Shown here piece after piece: positions 6,756 through 10,212 of a DNA stretch of 10,212 nt. Below the pieces are notes generated by a model, which saw only the letters and a list, made by a program, of their open reading frames with translations, was not told the origin of the DNA and did no database searches. The position numbers and the translations under genes were made by a program. Location: positions 1 through 10,212 of the forward strand of contig VAYX01000139.1 of assembly GCA_005885325.1 (NCBI GenBank), given 5' to 3'. Source of the stretch: Actinomycetota bacterium. Lineage in GTDB: Bacteria; Actinomycetota; UBA4738; HRBIN12. Position 1 is the stretch's first letter; the number at the start of each line of letters is the position of its first letter.

Positions 6756-7698
6756 CAACCAGATCTGGCTCGTGCTCGCGCTCATCGGTACGTTCCTGAC
6801 CATCTTCATGCTGGGCCTGGCCGTGGACATGGTCCTGAACGGCAAGTCACGCCGGGCGGTCACCATGCTCCAGAGCCATGTTGGGGCCATGCCGGAGGCG
6901 CTCAATATCCGCGAGGAGCAGCTGAAGCGGTCGGCGCTGGAGCGGCTGGCCCTGCCCTTCGCCGGCAAGCTGGCGCACAGCCTGGCCCGCGCGACGCCCA
7001 TCGACCTTCCTCGACGGATCCAGCGCCTGATCGTGTTGGCGGGGAACCCGCCGGGGCTGACCGCAGAGCGGATCGTGGCCTTGAAGATCATCCTGGGGAT
7101 CGGTGGGCTCGTGGGTGGCTTCGCCCTCGCCTCCCTCCTTGGGTTGTCTGGCCCGCTGTTCGTCTTCGCGATCGTCATCTTCACGCTGGTCGGGTACACG
7201 CTCCCGAGCGCGACGGTGTCGGCTCGGGCGTCCAAGCGCCAGAAGGAGATCCGCAACGCCCTGTCCGACACGATGGACCTCCTGACCATCAGCGTGGAGG
7301 CGGGGCTGGGGTTCGACGCCGCGATGGCTCAGGTGGTTCGCAACGTCGAGGGGCCGCTGTCCCAGGAGCTCGCCCGGCTGCTCCAGGAGATGCAGATCGG
7401 CGTGAGCCGGGTGGACGCGTTCAGGAACCTGAGCGACCGGACGGAGATCACCGAGCTTGACGGGTTCGTCCTGTCGATGATCCAGGCCGACCGGTACGGG
7501 GTGGGTATCGCCAACGTCCTTCGGGCCCAGGCCCAGGAGCTGCGGCACAAGCGGCGCCAGCGGGCCGAGGAGTCGGCGCAGAAGGTTCCGGTCAAACTCC
7601 TGTTCCCGATGATCTTCATGATCCTGCCGGCCATGTTCGTCGTCATCCTGGGGCCCGGAGCCATCAAGATCTTCGAGTTCTTCTCCTCCCAACACTAG
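6748..7698 (+). CDS. tadC: TadC inner-membrane platform protein (GspF/T2SSF family)
   Basis: This 316-residue protein is the partner of TadB. It has an N-terminal helix (about 7-30), a cytoplasmic stretch, a long hydrophobic region forming two helices (about 112-155), and a T2SSF domain (about 172-300). The domain contains LSDTMDLLTISVEAGLGFDAAM (from 172) and a later ADRYGVGIANVLRAQAQE (247-264), both standard for TadC. The C-terminal helix is about 283-303. The ATG at 6748 overlaps the end of tadB by eight bases, so translation is coupled, with AAGGA a little upstream as a weak ribosome site. It is the last gene of the pilus cluster. The next gene starts 38 bases on with its own apparent promoter, and no terminator is seen in the gap. 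TadB and TadC share the fold but only modest sequence, as expected. Confidence 0.94.
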   Translation: MFDNQIWLVLALIGTFLTIFMLGLAVDMVLNGKSRRAVTMLQSHVGAMPEALNIREEQLKRSALERLALPFAGKLAHSLARATPIDLPRRIQRLIVLAGNPPGLTAERIVALKIILGIGGLVGGFALASLLGLSGPLFVFAIVIFTLVGYTLPSATVSARASKRQKEIRNALSDTMDLLTISVEAGLGFDAAMAQVVRNVEGPLSQELARLLQEMQIGVSRVDAFRNLSDRTEITELDGFVLSMIQADRYGVGIANVLRAQAQELRHKRRQRAEESAQKVPVKLLFPMIFMILPAMFVVILGPGAIKIFEFFSSQH

Positions 7699-7721
7699 AC
7701 GGGATCGGCCGGCGGCGCTGT

Positions 7722-7727
7722 TACCCT
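7722..7727 (+). promoter_or_regulatory. Candidate -10 element for a leaderless pheA transcript
   Basis: TACCCT fits the TANNNT pattern of actinobacterial -10 boxes and ends nine bases before the pheA ATG. That would put the transcription start at or next to the start codon. No Shine-Dalgarno is visible between it and the ATG. No good -35 element is seen, which is common for such promoters. This is inferred from pattern and spacing only. Confidence 0.4.
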
Positions 7728-7736
7728 TCGGGCGTC

Positions 7737-8558
7737 ATGAGGGTTGCCTACCAAGGCGAATCGGGCGCGTACAGCGAGACCGCGGTCCTTACCTTGTTCC
7801 CCGATGCCCAGGCGATGCCGTGCGACACAGTGCACATCGTCTTCTCCCGGGTGACGAGCGGCGAGGCGGACTTCGGCGTCGTTCCGGTTGAGAACTCCCA
7901 GGCCGGCTCGGTGAACGAGACATATGAGCTGCTGCTGAACAGCAGCCTGGTGAAGGTCTCGGGCGAGGTCGTGATCCGCGTGGACCATGCGCTCGTGGCC
8001 AACCCTGGCGCGCGCCTGGAAGGGGTCACCCGGGCGTTCTCGCACTGGCAGGCTCTGGCCCAGAGCGAGGACTTCCTGGCCGCCCACCGGATCGAGCCCG
8101 TACCGGTGCACGATACGGCCGGCGCCGCCCGGATGGTGGCGGAGTCCGGCCGGACCGAGGATGCGGCGATCGCCAGCGTCGAAGCTGCGGCCAACCTGGG
8201 GCTCGTAGTCCTGGCGGAGCGGATCCAGACGGTCCCGGACAACTTCACCAAGTTCGCCGTGATCGGGACCAGGGATGCCGGGCTCGGCAGCGCCGACAAG
8301 ACCTCGCTCGTGATGGCGGTCCACGACCGCCCGGGGTCGCTGCTGGCCTCACTCAAGCCGTTCGCCGACCACGGCATCAACATGACCAAGCTCGAGTCCC
8401 GGCCCCGCCGTGGCGCACCGTTCGAGTACGTGTTCTACCTCGACATCGAGCGGGCGGCCGATGACCCCGATGTCCTGGCCGCCCTCGACGAGATCCGCCT
8501 CCACACGTCGATGCTGAAGGTCCTGGGCTCCTACCCCGGCTCGAAGGGGCCCGTCTAA
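7737..8558 (+). CDS. pheA: Prephenate dehydratase (monofunctional, with C-terminal ACT domain)
   Basis: This 273-residue cytoplasmic enzyme converts prephenate to phenylpyruvate in phenylalanine synthesis. The dehydratase domain (about 1-178) has the family start VAYQGESGAYSE (3-14), GVVPVENSQAGSV (47-59), AIASVEAAANLGL (144-156) and the substrate-binding region NFTKF (169-173). The catalytic Thr (171) is present, but the usual TRF motif reads TKF. The family SHPQ motif reads SHWQ (102-105). The ACT domain (about 187-265) has DRPGSLL (197-203) and an intact ESRP (220-223), both linked to phenylalanine feedback binding, so the enzyme is probably inhibited by Phe. There is no chorismate mutase domain. 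The ATG at 7737 lacks a Shine-Dalgarno and appears leaderless. It follows the pilus cluster on the same strand but has no evident functional tie to it. Confidence 0.95.
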   Translation: MRVAYQGESGAYSETAVLTLFPDAQAMPCDTVHIVFSRVTSGEADFGVVPVENSQAGSVNETYELLLNSSLVKVSGEVVIRVDHALVANPGARLEGVTRAFSHWQALAQSEDFLAAHRIEPVPVHDTAGAARMVAESGRTEDAAIASVEAAANLGLVVLAERIQTVPDNFTKFAVIGTRDAGLGSADKTSLVMAVHDRPGSLLASLKPFADHGINMTKLESRPRRGAPFEYVFYLDIERAADDPDVLAALDEIRLHTSMLKVLGSYPGSKGPV

Positions 8559-8600
8559 GCCTTCAGATTGCGGCGGTAGCCACCGATTTAGGAAGGTACC

Positions 8601-9788
8601 GTGAGCACCGACGTCACCCCGCTGCCGAGATCGGCCGTGCCCACCGCGCTCGTCGTGGATGACGACGCCGGCACACGTGAGCTCGTTCCAACGCTTCGTA
8701 GCCGAGCAAGCTGGGTGGCTGGTGTCTTTCTCTTCTCGAGGGTGGTCACGCTCGCCATCGCCTCCGCAATCGCGCTGACGAGCAAGTCTCAATCATTGGT
8801 TGACGTGCTGTCTCGCTGGGATGGCGGATGGTACCTCGCCATAGCCCGCACGGGATATTCGACTCCGCCACACGGAGTGAGCGGGGCCACAACCACGAGC
8901 ATGGCCTTCTTCCCCGGATATCCCCTCGCTATCCGGGCGCTCTCGTTCCTCACGATGCTGCCGCCGGCTGTTTCCGGAATCGTCATCAGCATGGCGGCCG
9001 GTACGGGAGCGGCCATCCTCTTGTGGCTGCTGGCAAGCCGACTCGAAGATGCACGCACCGCGGACCGGACGGTGATCCTGTTCTCCGTCTTTCCTTCCTC
9101 GTTCGTCCTCTCGATGGTGTACGCGGACGGACTCTTCATCATGCTGGCGGCCATCGTCCTTCTGGCCATCCTGGAGGAACGGTGGCTGGTCGCGGGAATG
9201 GCCGCTGGTTTGGCGACGTTCGTGCGGCCTAACGCAATCGTGCTGGCAGCGAGCCTTCTGTGGGCTGCAACGCGGGCTGCTCGCCGAAACCACTCGTGGT
9301 CGCCGTTCGTTGCACCACTTCTCGCTCCGGCCGGGTTGGTGGCATACTTCGCTTTCCTCTATTTCCGCACGGGCAGCGGTCTGACGTTCTTGCGGGTCCA
9401 AAGTCGCTACTGGCACCAGCGGTTCGACTTCGGCATATCGAACATGCACCGAGTCTTCGACGTCATTCGGGGCACCGCCCAGGTGAACGGGGTGTACCTG
9501 ATCGTGCTGGCGCTCGCCGTGATCGGGACCATCGCCGGAGGCTACTTCGTAGTTCGTTGGCGCCCGCCGGCTCCCATCGTGCTCTATCTCGTCGGCATAG
9601 TGGCGCTGGCCTGGCTGAGTTCGAACACCGCCTCCGTCCCGAGGTTTCTCTTTGGCGCCTTCCCCGTTCTCATTCCCGTAGCGAAAGGACTCTCGCGGCG
9701 GCTGTTCGTGGCAGTCGTCGTCAGCTCGGCGATCTGTATGGTCGTCCTCTTCGCAATCGTGAGTGTCGGGAACTTCCTTCCCGCGTGA
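8601..9788 (+). CDS. PIG-V-like membrane mannosyltransferase with receiver-like N-terminal leader
   Basis: This 395-residue protein has about eight to ten hydrophobic segments from residue 38 onward. Its motifs match the PIG-V/GT-C mannosyltransferase family: SRWDGGWYLAIARTGY (71-86), AFFPGYP (102-108), FPSSFVLSMVYADGLF (164-179), FVRPNAI (207-213) and SVPRFLFGAFPVL (345-357). Such proteins move mannose from a polyprenyl carrier to an acceptor on the outer face of the membrane. The acceptor here is unknown. The first about 35 residues are not part of that family: VPTALVVDDDAGTRELV (13-29) reads like strand 1 and helix 1 of a response-regulator receiver. Third-position G/C falls from about 22 of 24 codons (1-24) to about 13 of 24 (25-48), suggesting a join near 8673-8710. 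The GTG at 8601 has a good ribosome site (AGGAAGG, 8590-8596). A GTG at 8715 (residue 39) is the alternative start for a protein without the leader, but lacks a clear site. Confidence 0.85.
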   Translation: MSTDVTPLPRSAVPTALVVDDDAGTRELVPTLRSRASWVAGVFLFSRVVTLAIASAIALTSKSQSLVDVLSRWDGGWYLAIARTGYSTPPHGVSGATTTSMAFFPGYPLAIRALSFLTMLPPAVSGIVISMAAGTGAAILLWLLASRLEDARTADRTVILFSVFPSSFVLSMVYADGLFIMLAAIVLLAILEERWLVAGMAAGLATFVRPNAIVLAASLLWAATRAARRNHSWSPFVAPLLAPAGLVAYFAFLYFRTGSGLTFLRVQSRYWHQRFDFGISNMHRVFDVIRGTAQVNGVYLIVLALAVIGTIAGGYFVVRWRPPAPIVLYLVGIVALAWLSSNTASVPRFLFGAFPVLIPVAKGLSRRLFVAVVVSSAICMVVLFAIVSVGNFLPA

Positions 9789-9805
9789 GCCCTGATCGCC
9801 GCGTC

Positions 9806-9836
9806 GCACTCCCATGGGGGTCGTGCAGTCGGTTTT
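9806..9836 (+). terminator. Possible weak terminator after the mannosyltransferase gene
   Basis: An imperfect hairpin (GCAC...GTGC outer arms, 9806-9826, with an inner C-rich/G-rich stretch around CATG) is followed after a few bases by TTTT (9833-9836). The stem is bulged and the T-run short, so this is only a candidate. The rest of the 9789-9961 gap holds short GC-rich self-complementary stretches and a CGGGATC direct repeat (near 9870-9886) with no clear meaning. Confidence 0.25.
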
Positions 9837-9949
9837 CCGCGGCCGGATCTGTGTGGGCACCCGGGGGGCGGGATCTTCGGGATCGGGAACCCGTCGGCGG
9901 CCTGAGCGGGCGCGTTCCGATCGGCAGCGGGCTTAGCCGGCCGCACCGA

Positions 9950-9955
9950 TATCCT
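9950..9955 (+). promoter_or_regulatory. Candidate -10 element for a leaderless redoxin transcript
   Basis: TATCCT is close to the TATAAT-type consensus and ends six bases before the GTG at 9962. A transcript starting at the usual distance would begin at the start codon itself. No Shine-Dalgarno precedes the GTG. No clear -35 element is seen. Confidence 0.5.
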
Positions 9956-9961
9956 GGGGCC

Positions 9962-10212
9962 GTGGCAACGATCGAGGTGGGCCAGGCCGCGCCGCCCCTC
10001 CCTGGGGTGGCGTTCGGCGACGGGGCCCTCGCCGTGGTCTTCTACAAGGTGACCTGCCCGGTGTGCCAGATGGCGGCGCCGACGGTCGACGCGATGGCCA
10101 GGGCGTACCCGGGACGGGTGGTCGGCGTGGGCCAGGACCCGCCCGATGCCCTGGAGCGGTTCGGCCGCGAGTTCGGGATGGACGTTCCGGCGGTCCCGGA
10201 CCTTCCTCCCTA
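9962..10212 (+). CDS. Thioredoxin-fold redoxin with CPVC active site, N-terminal part (cut by window edge)
   Basis: From a GTG at 9962 the frame is open for 83 codons to the right edge. The start (IEVGQAAPPLPG, 4-15) resembles the opening of AhpC/TSA- and TlpA-type redoxins. It is followed by a strand AVVFYKVTCPVCQ (24-36) with the redox motif C32-P-V-C35, then VVGVGQD (53-59) and VPAVPD (75-80), where the cis-Pro loop of the fold would lie. There is no signal peptide or membrane anchor, so it is probably cytoplasmic. It likely acts as a thiol-disulfide reductase or peroxiredoxin-like protein; the substrate is unknown. No Shine-Dalgarno is present and TATCCT lies just upstream, so translation is probably leaderless. 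Third-position G/C is high, like the pilus genes and unlike the preceding mannosyltransferase. Confidence 0.82.
   Translation, partial: MATIEVGQAAPPLPGVAFGDGALAVVFYKVTCPVCQMAAPTVDAMARAYPGRVVGVGQDPPDALERFGREFGMDVPAVPDLPP

Noticed and set aside
5616..7289. 557-residue minus-strand reading frame
   Set aside because: It is antisense to tadB and tadC, is rich in Arg, Asp, His and Pro as GC-rich shadows are, and shows no domain. tadB and tadC are unmistakable on the + strand.
9866..9890. CGGGATC direct repeat as part of a CRISPR or iteron array
   Set aside because: There are only two 7-base copies two bases apart in a GC-rich spacer, with no array structure.

Overview
This is a high-GC window with strongly G/C-biased third codon positions. 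Most of it is a complete-looking type IVb (Flp/Tad) pilus assembly cluster on the + strand. The order is flp pilin, tadE-like, tadG-like, cpaB, cpaE/tadZ, tadA/cpaF, tadB, tadC (583-7698). cpaB abuts cpaE directly, with no secretin (cpaC/rcpA) or cpaD between them, and the genes are tightly coupled by short overlaps. Two downstream genes appear to be leaderless. Together these suggest a monoderm high-GC bacterium, most likely a deep-branching member of the Actinomycetota. That placement is inference, since no rRNA or other phylogenetic marker is present.

Layout. Bases 1-409 (minus strand) hold the N-terminal part of a polytopic membrane protein that runs off the left edge. It is cut by the window edge. 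Bases 410-582 are a divergent intergenic region that should carry the flp promoter. The 72-residue Flp prepilin follows a near-perfect Shine-Dalgarno. The flp-tadE gap holds a striking near-perfect 48-base palindrome. From tadE to tadC the genes overlap by 4-10 bases or lie within about 60 bases of each other, so they probably form one transcription unit. TadA is the assembly ATPase, TadB and TadC the inner-membrane platform, TadZ/CpaE the MinD-like localisation factor, CpaB a membrane-anchored periplasm/cell-wall-side factor, and TadE/TadG the minor pilin-like proteins. No prepilin peptidase (TadV/CpaA) is present, so it must be encoded elsewhere.

Downstream lie pheA (prephenate dehydratase with ACT domain, 7737-8558), a PIG-V-like membrane mannosyltransferase (8601-9788), and the start of a CPVC redoxin (9962 to the right edge). 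The mannosyltransferase carries an unexpected N-terminus that reads like the first strand and helix of a response-regulator receiver domain, and codon usage changes just after it. This possible gene chimera, the flp-tadE palindrome and the substituted PheA motif are the main items for follow-up. I see no tRNA, rRNA, CRISPR array, transposase or phage gene, and no clearly novel multi-gene system.
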